From: Cylindrodendrum hubeiense
Lineage: Eukaryota; Ascomycota; Sordariomycetes; Hypocreales; Nectriaceae
NCBI GenBank assembly: GCA_014621425.1
Contig: JAANBB010000029.1
Coordinates: 124,001 to 188,000, forward strand
Length of the DNA: 64,000 bases
Direction: 5' to 3'
Position numbers and translations under genes: made by a program. Below, piece by piece: positions 34,071 through 49,703 of this stretch; the stretch's first letter is position 1; the number at the start of each line of letters is the position of its first letter. The notes below the pieces were generated by a model, which saw nothing but the letters and a program-made list of their open reading frames with translations, was not told the origin of the DNA and did no database searches.

Positions 34071-34460
34071 TCAGAATTATACTTACTACATAGTAAAAGA
34101 ACGCAATATTGATTTTCTACGCTCCACATAGCTGAGGAGCTACATCAGATGTACAGGATGGTCGCGCCATCGGGAGGGAGGTCATCTGATGGACGCACTC
34201 TACGGGCTTAAATTTGGTGGATTTAAATGTGCCTATGCTCTAGCCAACTTCTTTGAGAACAAACGCCCAGAAAAGTTGGGAAAGTGTCTTCAAGAAGAAG
34301 GATTGAGATAGTCTAGTCACCATAATTATCGGAGGATCGCGACTGAGAGGAAGCGAGCCGAACCAATGAGCTGAGGTATCTGCTTCACAGCAGGCAACAT
34401 TTTTATACAGCATTACTAAAGATGATCACATCTGAATTGAAGAAATTGATAAAGAACTGA

Positions 34461-38622
<4,162 letters not shown>

Positions 38623-40439
38623 ATGACGCCGGTATCCACGGCTTGCGACACCTGCAAGCTTCGCAAGGTCAAGTGTGATATGACGGAACCCTGCGCCAAC
38701 TGTCGCATATCACAACTTTGCTGCGCTTACACCATAATTCCCCGCAAACGGGGACGCAAAGTCGGCAGACGAACGCTCGCTGGACAGGGCTTACGGCGAT
38801 GGCCCACAACACCGCGTTCTGGGCAATGGTTAGAGTCACTCGGGTCTCTGGATCTACCCAGCCAAGCAAGGCCTTCAACGGCGTCCACGTCAAGTCCGCC
38901 GGGCATCGTCCCTCTCACTCCTGTCCAGATCATCGGCCAAGACTCGGAAATTGAGCTCGGCGTTGGCACAGCAGCACAGATCTACGGGCGCCTGGTGACT
39001 TCCATCACGTCTGCCATTCCCTCGGATACAGTTGCCGACGTGATTCATAAATGCATTGATATGTTCGTGCAGTACCTGTTCGGCATCACCCCCATCATCC
39101 ATGAGCCAACCATTCGGGCGAGCGTGTCCCTCTTTGGACCCGACAGTCACCCAGAATCATGGGGATCGTTGCAGCCAACTCCCTACGCTCAACCCCCGCA
39201 AGTGTCGCTATTGAAAGCGTTTACACTCGTCACAGCCTTATGCGCCGCTGTGACTTCCGTCATCCCAGATACGTTCATAGCACAGCGACATTCCGTCTCC
39301 AACTCATTTCTCACAGCGTCCCGCGCCATGCACCGAATATATGAGGATTATGACCGAGAGCATCCTGACTCATCTTCCTTGATCATTCGGATATGGCACT
39401 CTGGAGCCCTGCAAAACATCACCGGATGCATAGGTACATCTTACCATTGCTTATGGGAGGCCGCTCTGATCGCTCAGCGACTTCGGCTTTACGATGAGGA
39501 CTCCGTGAGCAAGGAAACCGCGATTGAGTCGCAACTGCTCCGAGCCAGTTTCTGGCAGCTACTTTCTGCAGACAAGGCATCATGCGCCTTTGAAAACAGA
39601 CCTTATGTATTGAACGAACTGCTCTTTGCCGGGGACTTAACCTTGCTGGAGCGCGGAGAACATGACGAGCCACTTCTTGAGACTACCAAGAGCTTTAATC
39701 AAGACGCACTAGAAAGTCGTCTCTTAACTGGCTTCCAGCTGAAGCGGCGTTTATGGTGCATGGCCGGGGACCTGGTCATGAAAATAAAGTCGTACGCCCG
39801 CCATAATGATTCGGGGGTCCACAAACCCGACCTAGCGCACTTGACAGATTCTTATTTGACTTTTATGGGTTTCGCTGACGATCTTCCTCCCTGGCTACAA
39901 TACTTCAACGAGGACAGCATTGCTACTACTGATGCGGAGGTTCTTACGTACCAGCAGACATGTTTTTGGGTCCAAAGGAGCAACATAATGACAACCTTTC
40001 ACTGCTTAAAGCTCATACTCCTACAAAAGTCCATTGAATGCAACACCCTGGCAATTATGGGAGTTGAAAGGCAGGCCTTACCGCTTGCTATCAAAAAGGT
40101 TGAGATAGTGTACGATTTCCTCCAGGAGCTCCAGATGGCTCCTTTCGTATGCATCAAGGTTCAAGGCGAGCCAGCAGTCAGTGCAACAACTTTCAGATTG
40201 GTAGAGAAAACTTGGGCTTCCTACTAACGATTCCTACACAGGTCGAGCGGATCCGTCGCATTGGCTCTGCTCTCCTCGAGCTCACCGAGGCTGTCGAGAA
40301 CGACAGGATAAAAGCACGGTCAAATGCCCTTTTCAAGACAATTTTGGACTTCTTATCAAAATTAGACTCCAAGGCCTCGGATACCTTAAGCAATGTCTCG
40401 CCGCTCTTAGTAACAACTCAAGCCACTCCCTTCGACTAG
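38623..40439 (+). CDS. Zn(II)2Cys6 transcription factor, likely sugar-utilisation regulator
   Basis: Two exons (38623-40176 and 40242-40439, with a 65-bp intron containing CTAAC) encode 583 residues. The zinc cluster lies at the very N-terminus: C8/C11/C18/C24/C27 with C33 or C34 last (ACDTCKLRKVKCDMTEPCANC). A basic KRGRKVGRR follows, a feature of sugar-metabolism regulators of the AmyR/maltose-activator type. The fungal_trans region follows, with HKCIDMFVQYLFGITPIIHEPT and LLRASFWQLLSADKASCAFENRP. The start ATG precedes the cluster by seven residues. It is divergent to the GH2 beta-galactosidase and convergent with the GH3 enzyme, so it probably controls these glycosidases. Confidence 0.88.
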
Positions 40440-40635
40440 CTATTGAATGCTAAGTTTGTGATGGTCCTCATGTACTAAACTCAATTGTATCACTAAACAT
40501 AAGAAGGAGAGGATAAAATGAACTCCAAGTTCATCAAGATTTTGTTTCTGATGCTGAATATTTACGTGTGTCACGGCGGGTCTTGGAATATACCAGATTC
40601 AACAGAAACATGAGCTTTCGATATCCATATGTAGC

Positions 40636-43455
40636 CTACAGACCAGACCACATAAATGTCTCCTCAAGACTGAATACTCTTCGTAAGATCTCATCTTTTG
40701 GATCTGCACTCCTGGCAATCACAACGGCGAAGTCTCCAGCCTCGGCGATCCACTGTGAGAATTCTTCGGACCAGAAAGATAGGGCGTACTTTTCAAGCTT
40801 AACAGAACAAACACGCTGTTCGCCCTTGGCAAGGAAGATCTTTTGGAATGCTTTGAGCTCTTTCCGGGGTCTTTGGAGCGAGCATTGCAGGTCAGATACG
40901 TAGACCTGGATTACTTCAGACCCGTCGTGCTCGCCGGTGTTTGCGACAACAACCGATATTTCCATCGTATGATCCGAGGTCGCGGTAAATTTCGGTGGTA
41001 CTTCAAGATCGGAGTACTTGAAAGTGGTATAAGACAAACCGTAGCCAAAGTAAAACAGTGGTGGGCGTTGTAGCTTCTCGTAGTATCGATGGCCAACAAA
41101 CACCCCTTCGCCATAGACGATTTGCCGATCTACCTTCCCAAAGTTGAGGAATGCTGGTGTATCCTCGAGACGCTCAGGGAATGTCAACGATAGTCTTCCG
41201 GATGGATTGACTCTGCCGAAGAGAATATCGACTATGGAGTGACCTGTTTCTTGTCCTCCAAGCCAGGCGTGGACAAGAGTTTTAACATGGTGGATCCACG
41301 GCATCTCGATGGGCATTCCCGCTTGTATGATAACAACCTACCCTTCAGTTAGCAAGGAGCTTTCATATCAATCACCAGCGAGACGCTGAAAGGTTTAGAG
41401 GGGTGGAAGAGGGGTGGGTGTGGCTAGATGACGGGCTTACAGTGTTGGGGTTGGCCTGGCAAACTCGCTCGATCATCTCATTTTCATGTCCAGGAAGTAA
41501 GAGGCTCGTGCGGTCCGCAGCCTCGTATTCGTAATCAGAGCTCAATCCAGTAATCAAAATCAGTACATCAACCTCTCGGGCTAATTCTACCGCATCTTGA
41601 ATGGCTTGTTCTTCGTCCCTCAATACCTTACCGCCTAATCGGACACCGCCTGGAGACGGGGGTCCGGCAATCGCTTGGAGCGGCTGGTTGGTCATCAGGA
41701 TGACCAACTCGTATTGCTGTCCCTCTTCGACCTCGAGTTCAACGAATCTCTCCATTGATAGCTTGTTGAAGCATGGAGTATCATCTGTCTTGTCAGGGTG
41801 ACTAGTCCACAGATCCACGACAGGTTTGTTGTCGATCCACAACCTGGCTTTGCCGCAAACGCTCAAGGCAAATCGGTATTTGCACGTCGTTTCTGCTACA
41901 AATGTAGACTTGACGCGGATAAAATGAGAGTCCGGCACGCTTTCAAAACTCATCTGACTGAAATACATGGTGGTGGACAAAGTCGTGGTTGAGTGCAAGC
42001 ATTTTGCTCCGTCGGCCTCTAAGGGATTCTCTCCGAACCACTCCAGAAACAGCCCCGGCTGTTGCGACTGAGGCAGGAAAAGACCAGATTTTATCAAGGG
42101 TGTCCATCTGCGTGCTTAATGGAAAAAAGAAACGAAGTCAGAATCAATGCAAGTTGTAATGGGAGAGAAAGCTGACAACATACTGAAACAACCGGGCGCG
42201 TATCTGATGTTGTCCTTCCCTACTTCTTCGATCATTGCATCAAGCGGTGTGCTAATGTAGAAAGCCTCAACTTCAGAACTACCGCCACCACACGTGGCTG
42301 GGTTCTCAAAATGCTCGCCAATGAGGCCATACTTGACTTGGACATCTGAGCGCAGCGGCAGAATGTTGCTATCGTTTTTGAGTAGGACAATGGAATCAGC
42401 AGCCACTTTCCGAATCAAGGTTCGGCTTTCGGTTGTGTCGCCACCTTTTCCCCCGGACTGAGGTCCTGGATTAGATGTTCTTTGTATCGTTTTCAGCAAG
42501 TTCCTAACCGCTGAATCGATAGCTTTCATGGGGACCTTTCGGCACTCTACAGCAGCCATCAGCTGCTTGCCTCTCCAAACAGATGGCCCAGGCATTTCCA
42601 AGTCCATGCCAGCATTAATAGCTTCGGAAGTACTATAAGTACCCCACCAGTCGCTCATTACCAAGCCATCAAATTTCCACTCGTCTCGTAAGACCTCTTG
42701 AATCAAGAAAGGGTCCTCACTGACGTGAAGTCCGTTGATGCGTTGATAAGCAGTCATTAAGGCCCACGGCGTTGACTTGGTCATGGCAACGTGGAATGGC
42801 ATGAGATGGATTTCACGGAGCGTTCGTTGCGTCATGTGGACATCATCCTCAGACCCCTTGGCGGACTGGTCGTGCGCTGCGTAGTGTTTGATACACGCAC
42901 CGATACCACGGTCCTGGAGTCCGTTGATAACGGAGGCTGCAAGCGTACCACTTAGCACAGGATCCTCTCCATAGGCCTCAAATCCTCGGCCAATCAAGGG
43001 GGAACGCTGAATGCAGACGGTAGGGGCCAAAGCAACTTGGACGTCCTTGCGAATCCCCTCGTCCCCCAACAGACTTCCGACTCTGTACAACAGGTCTGTG
43101 TCAAATGTGGCACCCATCGCTGTTGCAGATGGCAGCTGATACCCGGGTGGCTGCATTTATTTGGTCAATTCCCTTTGCTAACATAGAGAAGCCGTCTGTA
43201 CAAGGCGACACTTACCGGATTGAACATCCTACCGCCACCCCCACGCAGGCCATGCGGCCCGTCTGAAGTCTGAACCGTAGAACAGATATGTTAATTCAAT
43301 TTCAGGGCCTATTGCGTAGAATAGCTCACATTGAGGCTCGGAATACCAAGCCTTTCTAGGGGACTTGTGCGGCACGCGCCGGCACCTGATAAGAGGCTAA
43401 TCTTTTCCGACAGAGTCAGCTTGAAGATAACATCATCTAACTCGTTGGGTTTCAT
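40636..43455 (-). CDS. GH3 beta-glucosidase with PA14 insert
   Basis: Five exons (43330-43455, 43216-43269, 42184-43150, 41441-42114, 40636-41337) give 840 residues, all in frame. The GH3 barrel has [49 protein letters not shown] and KHYAAHDQ. The nucleophile is D227 in [12 protein letters not shown]. The second domain has [18 protein letters not shown] and is interrupted by a PA14-type carbohydrate module (about residues 375-530, [14 protein letters not shown]...[16 protein letters not shown]). A C-terminal fibronectin III-like domain ([14 protein letters not shown]) follows. PA14-bearing GH3 enzymes often cleave beta-glucosides, including plant glycosides. There is no signal peptide, so it is probably intracellular. 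It shares a divergent promoter with the permease. Confidence 0.93.
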
Positions 43456-44219
43456 TTCAGATGTTTCAAACAGGCTTTCGTCACCGCAAAAGAGTAATAA
43501 CAATAATAACGAAGAGCGTTGTGCGTGAGTGGCTCAACATGAATACCAACGAAATAGAAGTTTTATGATGGCCAGTGTCGAGGCACTATCGAGCTCAGTA
43601 CAATGCCACATAAACCAAAGCCTGAGGAAAATTTGGTGCTCGTATTTTCCTAAACTCCGTGGGACAATTCAGTCACTATCCGTGAGTGTGGATTTAATTA
43701 TCCGTGGCGCTTAGTTGCTAATCTCCGCGGAACCCGGTAGTTCACATTAGCCAACGCTTCCAATCATTCGCCGAGACACCATGCTACCGGATCGTTAGTG
43801 TGCGGCGAAAAGGCCCTGGCTGCTTTAATGACTGGCTCCTTTGTCCACCTTATTCCCAGGGAATGATCATAACCCCGCAAACGGGTTGTACATCGAAGCA
43901 TCCTCCAACCTCCACAGGCTGTTACCCCAGCCTGGGGCCCCAGCTGTCAACTGACCATATGCGGGGAATGGGTTGGCTACTTCCAAGCCACCGAATTTTC
44001 CACATCCCTGTCCCAACATCCTAGCATCTCAGCTTCCAGAACGGCATAGCGATGGAGACTTGCCTACACACATGGCTGTAATGAAACTGACATTTATACC
44101 GCCGTCTTGCCGCAATTCTATCAACCAAGGATTTTCTCCAGTGTCATTTATTCCCGAACTTGTTCACCTCTTCAAACTAAACTCGTTAATCACGTTCTCT
44201 AGCGACACAAAACTCAACA
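43456..44219. other. Divergent promoter between GH3 and lactose-permease-like gene
   Basis: This 0.76-kb region separates two divergently transcribed genes. It holds AATTATCCG at 43696-43704 and CTCCGCGGAACCCGG at 43723. No gene was recognised. Confidence 0.5.
43696..43704. promoter_or_regulatory. AATTATCCG word in GH3/permease promoter
   Basis: This is the third copy of the 9-mer, 241 bp upstream of the GH3 ATG and about 515 bp from the permease ATG. Shared regulation is inferred. Confidence 0.35.
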
Positions 44220-45918
44220 ATGGTTGGCAAACGTGTCAATGCTCGCGATGTTGCCGCGGCATCTGAGGTCACGCATTTGCTTGAACAGGACAAGACGCCG
44301 TGGTACAGGAAACCCAACCTACGCAGGCTATACTTGATGCTTATTCCAGCCGCACTGGGTGTCGAAATGACAACCGGCTACGATGGGAGCGTCTTGAATG
44401 GCCTGCAGGCGGTTGATCTGTGGAACGAGCACTATGGCAACCCAGAAGGCGCAATCCTCGGTGTCATCTCTGCCTCCTTAGCTATCGGGACTGCAGCCGG
44501 TGTTCCCATCATGCCTTACTTGAATGATCACTTTGGTCGCAAGTTTTGTGTTGTTGTAGGCTCCATCATTGTCGCCATTGGAGTGATAATTCAAACTTGC
44601 GCTATCAATGGTATGTTCTGACGCAACAACCCTCTTTTGTTGTTGCCATCTCCTTCCCTCTTTGGCCACCCTACTAACACCAATCAGTCGGAATGCTCAT
44701 CGCCTCGCGTATCATCATGGGTCTCGGTTCTCCACTTTCCCTCGCTGGTGCTGCCCAACTTGTCAACGAACTCGCCTACCCCAAAGAACGGTCTACTATT
44801 GTTGGATTCTTCCAAGGTACTTGGTATATGGGTGCTATTGTTGCTGCGGGAGTTACTCTTGGTACCTATGATTGGACCAATAATTGGAGTTGGAGGCTTC
44901 CCACGCTCCTCCAAATTCTGCCTTCTGTGTTTACTCTTACTTTTATCTGGTAGGCTGTCCTTACTAGACGCTTGGTTTATTTCAAGCTAGACGCTTGGTT
45001 TATTTCAAGAGCCCTAATCTGCCTCCTAGGTTTGTGCCCGAATCCCCACGCTGGCTGGTCGGCCAGGACCGCCATGAAGAAGCTCTTCGGATCTTGATAG
45101 AGTACCACGGCGAGGGCGACGAGGCGTCTGCCTTTGTTGCTGTCGAGTTTGATCAGATTCGAGATACGATCCAGAAAGAGAAGGAAGCAGCAAGCCGTCC
45201 GTGGAAGGAACTTTTCACTTCTGCGCCGAACCGTCATCGAGTTTTTGTTGCTGTTTGTGTCGGTTTCTTCACGCAGTGGTCCGGCAACGGACTCATCAGC
45301 TACTATTTGGCAAAAGTCCTGGCTTTAATCGGTATCACATCCCGCGCGACACAGAATCAGCTAAACGTGGGGCTTAACTGCTGGAACTTGGTGACTGCCG
45401 CATGTTCCAGCATGCTTGCCGGTTTCTTACCCCGACGAAAACAACTCATGGCCGGATACCTGAGTATGACTATCCTGTTCACTTGTTATACTGCCGGCTC
45501 TGCCGTCTATGCCGAAGACGACACCAACCACGCAGCCGCTAAATCCGTTGTGGTACTGATTTTCCTCTACAACGCCGGTTACAACTTGATGCAACCCTTT
45601 CAATACCTCTACATTGGCGAGATTTTCCCATTCATTCAACGATCAAAGGGAATTGCCGTGATGCAAATGTCCACTCGTCTTGCTTCGGCCTTCAACTTAT
45701 TGGTTAATCCCATTGGCATGGAGAACCTTGCGTGGAAGTACTTCCTCGTGTATGTGGTATGGCTGGTGATTGAGACAACCGTCGTCTTCTTCTTCTTCCC
45801 GGAGACCCAAGGCCTTACACTGGAAGAGATTGCGCTAGTTATCGAAGGAGATCAGGCCCCTGTGGATGTTGCACGCTTGAAGGAACTGAATATCGAGGAA
45901 CGTGTTGAGAAGGTGTAG
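44220..45918 (+). CDS. MFS sugar transporter, lactose-permease-like
   Basis: Three exons (44220-44610, 44688-44949, 45030-45918) encode 513 residues with about 12 helices. Sugar-porter signatures are present: GYDGSVLNGLQ in helix 1, NDHFGRKFCVVVGS after helix 2, VPESPRWLVGQDRHEEALRIL in the central loop, and PETQGLTLEEI at the end. The GYDGS-NGLQ form is common in fungal lactose and disaccharide permeases. It pairs naturally with the cytosolic GH2 beta-galactosidase and GH3 beta-glucosidase. The second intron (80 bp) contains a perfect 23-bp tandem duplication; without one copy it would be 57 bp, normal here. Confidence 0.92.
44964..45009. repeat. Perfect 23-bp tandem duplication inside a permease intron
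   Basis: Two identical 23-bp units (44964-44986 and 44987-45009) lie within the intron 44950-45029. The donor, branch point and acceptor stay intact, so splicing should not suffer. This is a recent duplication or an assembly stutter. Confidence 0.9.
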
Positions 45919-46258
45919 TATAGCGGCCCACAGCATGTTAGGTACCCTGTAGCCGCAATGATTACCCATATTTCAACCCAGTCTAACCGATCCCAACCCG
46001 GAACGAGTTCACTTGCAAGTTACTAATTAACATCAATCATCTCATATAACTCCTTCTCTGTCGTGGCTTATTTGCTGCGCAACGTAAAGCGTCCGACAAC
46101 TAAAAGTGAATTCGCTCTAGCGTGGTCTGACCTGAGTGGGCCCTTGGAAAATGGGATAATTATTCTCCACACACTCATATATTTGCCCTCACACGACACA
46201 TGGCCCCGCTTCCCACTGCGCCTCTCAAGCATCGTCTCACACATCCCATCTCATAACC
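45919..46258. other. Short intergenic region, no gene recognised
   Basis: This holds the permease 3-prime end and the promoter of the next regulator. Nothing further was recognised. Confidence 0.4.
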
Positions 46259-47667
46259 ATGGATACGTCTCCCGGTTTCTCTGCGTCCAGTCGGTTCCCG
46301 CATCGTCGTCGCGTCACTCAGGCCTGTGTGAATTGTCGGATGCGCAAGACCCGCTGCGATGCTGCTCAGCCGAAATGCAGCCTGTGCGATACCCAAAATG
46401 TGGAATGCATCTATCGGGATTCCCAACAACCACGCATCGATCACAACACCAAGGTTCTTCTTGATCGCATGGATATCCTAGAAGAGCGGCTTCTTTCTTC
46501 TTGGAACGTCCCCAATCAGCCATCTCCCGCGCTGCAAGCTCCTATCCACACACCCGAACAGATCCATCAACCACCGTTTCCTACCCACGGCGACTTTTCC
46601 GACCATGATTTGCACATTCCTCTGTCTCACACTGCAAATGCAAATCATGTCTGCACCTGGCCTATCGTTCATCAGCTTCTATCTGAAGTACCCGGCAGTC
46701 CAGATCTGCAAACCACAAATGCAACAGATATTTTCTTCGAACCACAATCCTCTGCCTCTGCCCCGAGTCTTTCCACACTATTTTCGGGACTTGATCAAGG
46801 ATTACCATTGCCTGAATCAAGAGCTGAGCATGATGACTTAGTCTATACCTACTTTGCAGAAGTCAATGCATTTTTCCCGTTGTTTTCGTCTGGCGAGGGT
46901 TCAGCGCTTCTCGCCGATATACTTCCGTCAAATTCCGACCGCCCAGATGAGTCAGGTGTCTCAACAGCTCGTTACGCCATGGCGTTGATGGTTCTCTGTC
47001 TTGCACATTTTGTGAAAGATGAAGCTTCTCATATCGGTCCTTCTCCAAATACTCCAAGCAATCAAGGTCGGGGTGCATCTGGTCCCCCATCCTTGCACCA
47101 TAGCTTAGCTCATGAGCGGCTATGGAAGAAGGTAAATATTGTGCTTGGGGTTTTAATCTCTGAAATTTCGGTTGAAGCAGCCCAGTGTACTATGCTAGCG
47201 AGGTATGTATAACTGTCATCATCCAACGCATCGTTTACTTGACGCATCGTTTACTTGACTCCTCTCTAACCTATGCTAGCATTTATATGGGTGCTAGAGG
47301 AAAGATTTCAGAATCATTTTTCTGGGCTCACCTAACGGCAGGGAAAGTCGAAATAATCGCAAGAGCTTTGACTCGGAAAAATGAAATCATCTCGGAGCCG
47401 TTCCGCCGGCTTTACTGGATTTCATTCATTTACGAAGGAGATTACGTGTCAGAAATCTCAACCACGCTACCGTCTGGTATCGCACAATATGAAGAGCTTG
47501 TTCCATATCCTGATTTCAGTTTCACTCACCCTTCGCCAACGGATGAGGGCCCGAAGTCTCCTACCACATCACAGGATGAATTATTCGGATTCCAAATATC
47601 CACCAACGCTGCGATTCGTCGGTTCTTAAACCGAATTAATAGCGTCGTATACGACAATAAGGAACAN
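46259..47667 (+). CDS. Zn(II)2Cys6 transcription factor, truncated at an ambiguous base
   Basis: Exon 1 (46259-47202) and the start of exon 2 (from 47280) encode about 444 residues. The zinc cluster is CVNCRMRKTRCDAAQPKCSLCDTQNVEC near residues 23-50, and the linker NTKVLLDRMDILEERL looks like a short coiled coil. The middle domain includes VYTYFAEVNAFFPLFSSGEGSALLADILPS and later LYWISFIYEGDYVSEIS, normal for fungal_trans proteins. The frame is open up to the N at 47667 and stops three codons later, well before the usual C-terminal end. The remaining C-terminal part is absent from the window. The intron (77 bp) contains a 16-bp tandem duplication. The regulator may act on the sugar genes upstream. 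Confidence 0.8.
47226..47257. repeat. Perfect 16-bp tandem duplication inside a regulator intron
   Basis: Two identical 16-bp units (47226-47241 and 47242-47257) lie in the intron 47203-47279. This is the second tandem duplication in an intron within 2.3 kb. Confidence 0.9.
47667..47667. other. Ambiguous base N, probable hidden assembly join
   Basis: This is the only non-ACGT base in the window. A regulator lacking its C-terminus lies directly before it, and an alpha/beta-hydrolase lacking its N-terminus starts directly after it. Confidence 0.7.
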
Positions 47668-47672
47668 TGGCG

Positions 47673-48482
47673 ATGAGAACGATCTCTCTTGCCGTGTTTA
47701 CTCCCAAGGACTCGACCAAAACTAACCGACCGGCCTTTTACTTCGTCCATGGTGGAGGACAAGTTTCAGGTAACAGGTTTGCAGCTTTGGAGGCGGTAAT
47801 GGCGTACCTCGACGACGTCGAAGCCGTTTTCATTGCTGTTGAGTATCGTGTGGCCCCTGAACACCGAGCCCCAGCCGCCCTACATGATGCATATGCTGGC
47901 TTAGTGTGGGCTGCTGAGAACGCTTCCCGTTTTGGGATCGACCCTTCGAAGATCATCTTGGGGGGAGGTTCAGGTGGTGCGCCTATCACAATGGGGTCAG
48001 CCATGCTATGTCGCAACAACCAGAAGAAATATCCCTGCGCACTCATGCTCCTGACACCGATGCTCGATGATCGTGATTGCACGGTATCGTCAAAGCAATT
48101 CGCGCGCGACGGGCCTTGGTGCGGTACAACGAACCGCATGGCCTGGGACCATGTACTGGGCACCGAACGCCGTGGGGATGTAAGCGAATTGGTGGCTCCA
48201 GCACGCGCAACAGACCTGAGAGGTCTCCCGCCTACCTTCATCGATGCCGGCGCGTGTGAGGTCTTCCGTGATGAAGCAGTCGCCGTTGCATCAGTGATGT
48301 GGAAATGCGGCGTCTCGGCAGAGCTCCACATATGGCCGGGAGCATATCACGGTTTCGACATGCTAAGCCAAGACGCACCCGTGGCCAAAGTTTCGACTCA
48401 AATGAAGACCTCATGGTTGAAGAGAACCCTTGAGGCCAGGGAAAGAGAACTCGCTGCTGCCTCGGCCGCAACGCTTGAGTAA
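47673..48482 (+). CDS. Alpha/beta-hydrolase fold-3 esterase (HSL family), N-terminally truncated
   Basis: The frame gives 269 residues from the ATG at 47673. It has the oxyanion motif FVHGGGQVSG, YRVAPEHRAPAALHDAYAG, the nucleophile-elbow GGGSGGAP, the acid region FIDAGACEVFRDE and the catalytic His in WPGAYHGFDM. This order defines the hormone-sensitive-lipase-like (GDXG) esterases. Family members usually have 50-90 further residues before the HGGG motif, and here only about 27 precede it, so the true start lies in sequence missing at the N at 47667. The likely role is hydrolysis of short acyl or aryl esters, perhaps acetylated glycosides in this cluster. No signal peptide can be judged. Confidence 0.82.
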   Translation: MRTISLAVFTPKDSTKTNRPAFYFVHGGGQVSGNRFAALEAVMAYLDDVEAVFIAVEYRVAPEHRAPAALHDAYAGLVWAAENASRFGIDPSKIILGGGSGGAPITMGSAMLCRNNQKKYPCALMLLTPMLDDRDCTVSSKQFARDGPWCGTTNRMAWDHVLGTERRGDVSELVAPARATDLRGLPPTFIDAGACEVFRDEAVAVASVMWKCGVSAELHIWPGAYHGFDMLSQDAPVAKVSTQMKTSWLKRTLEARERELAAASAATLE

Positions 48483-49703
48483 CAAGGCACTGGTTAATAC
48501 ATCCATGTATCTTAGGCAATTACTCCAGAAGGTTGCGATAGTTCCTCCAGTCCAATAGTTTGCCTAAATATTGTACTCAAGTCCCAATACATTGGCCTTG
48601 TTGTAATTACATATGCGGTTCTCTTTCATCATTCCTCATGACATGATCAATTCACTCCGTCCCTTTCCAGCTCTTTGAACGGCTAATCAGATACAAAATG
48701 CAGCACTTGGGGTGGTCGGCTCCTGCAAAATGTCTCGACGCTTGCTAGTCGCCTAAAAACTGGCGCCATACTATTATTTTAACTGCCTCTAGCTGTCGAC
48801 CAAGTTCAATCGCTGCTTCCCTTACTATGGCTCTGGCTGTATGTGATTGTACCACAACCGACCAGGATGCGAGTTAGATCCGTTAGTACTGGAACGCTAT
48901 TACAACATTGGCTAATAGACGATCAGCTCATGTACTATTGCAAAGATATATTTATGTCATAATTATTTCTTCATCACCCGCCTCTGTTCTCAACCAAGCG
49001 AGTGAACTTAAGCATGTACGTTGAGCAATCCTCCAGCACCTTGGATGGCGTCGTCTAGGGAAGCACAGAGCTGTTTTAGTTAATAGGGCTGAGGTGAGGA
49101 AGGAGGGGCTAGAAACGAGCTTCCAATAGCATCCACTCATCCTAACTGAGACGTATCACAGGAGTTGGTGGCGGCGTCTAGACTGCTGAGAGGCGGCTCA
49201 CAGGTGTGATGTTGTTATCCAATGAAGGAAGCATGCTGCAACAACGGGTTGATAGCCGTCCAAATAAGCTTTAGTGTTAAGGTTGCCTCTTCTCGGATGA
49301 TGCCCCGACCCAATGAGCTCATCCTCGTATGTGTTTATTTCTTTAAGGCTACCAATGAGATTGATATGCTGCAATCCTCTATTCTCGAGGCTTCTTGTCC
49401 CGTGCTCATCTCAGCCGTAACTGTAACGCCATGGTGAGAGCTAAGATGCGGGGTTGAGAGTGTGACGACACACCTTGCAAAAGCAAGTGAGACCAGTGTA
49501 AAAAGTTAGGGGTTGACATGATATGCGATGGGAAGAGAGAGAGCATTGTACTTTAGTACGGCAATGAAGGGTATATAATTGCTGGACTGGTCGCTTTTTA
49601 ATGAGACTTGTTAACATCTACACAAGACAGACGTCTCTTGAGTGACCTATCCTTTCAACCACTTCCCATAATCTCTACTCCGCACGCCTCGTCTATCGCA
49701 ACC
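48483..49703. other. Intergenic region, no gene recognised
   Basis: This 1.2-kb stretch has only short frames without motifs. A TATA-like word (GGTATATAATT) at about 49570 probably belongs to the next gene. Confidence 0.45.

Larger units (their letters stand above)
33124..34460. other. Intergenic region upstream of the saponin hydrolase-like gene
   Basis: This 1.3-kb stretch contains the promoter of the saponin hydrolase-like gene and the 3-prime end of the GH2 gene. It is AT-rich around 33760-34110 and holds an imperfect palindrome at about 34022-34070. No gene was recognised. Confidence 0.45.
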
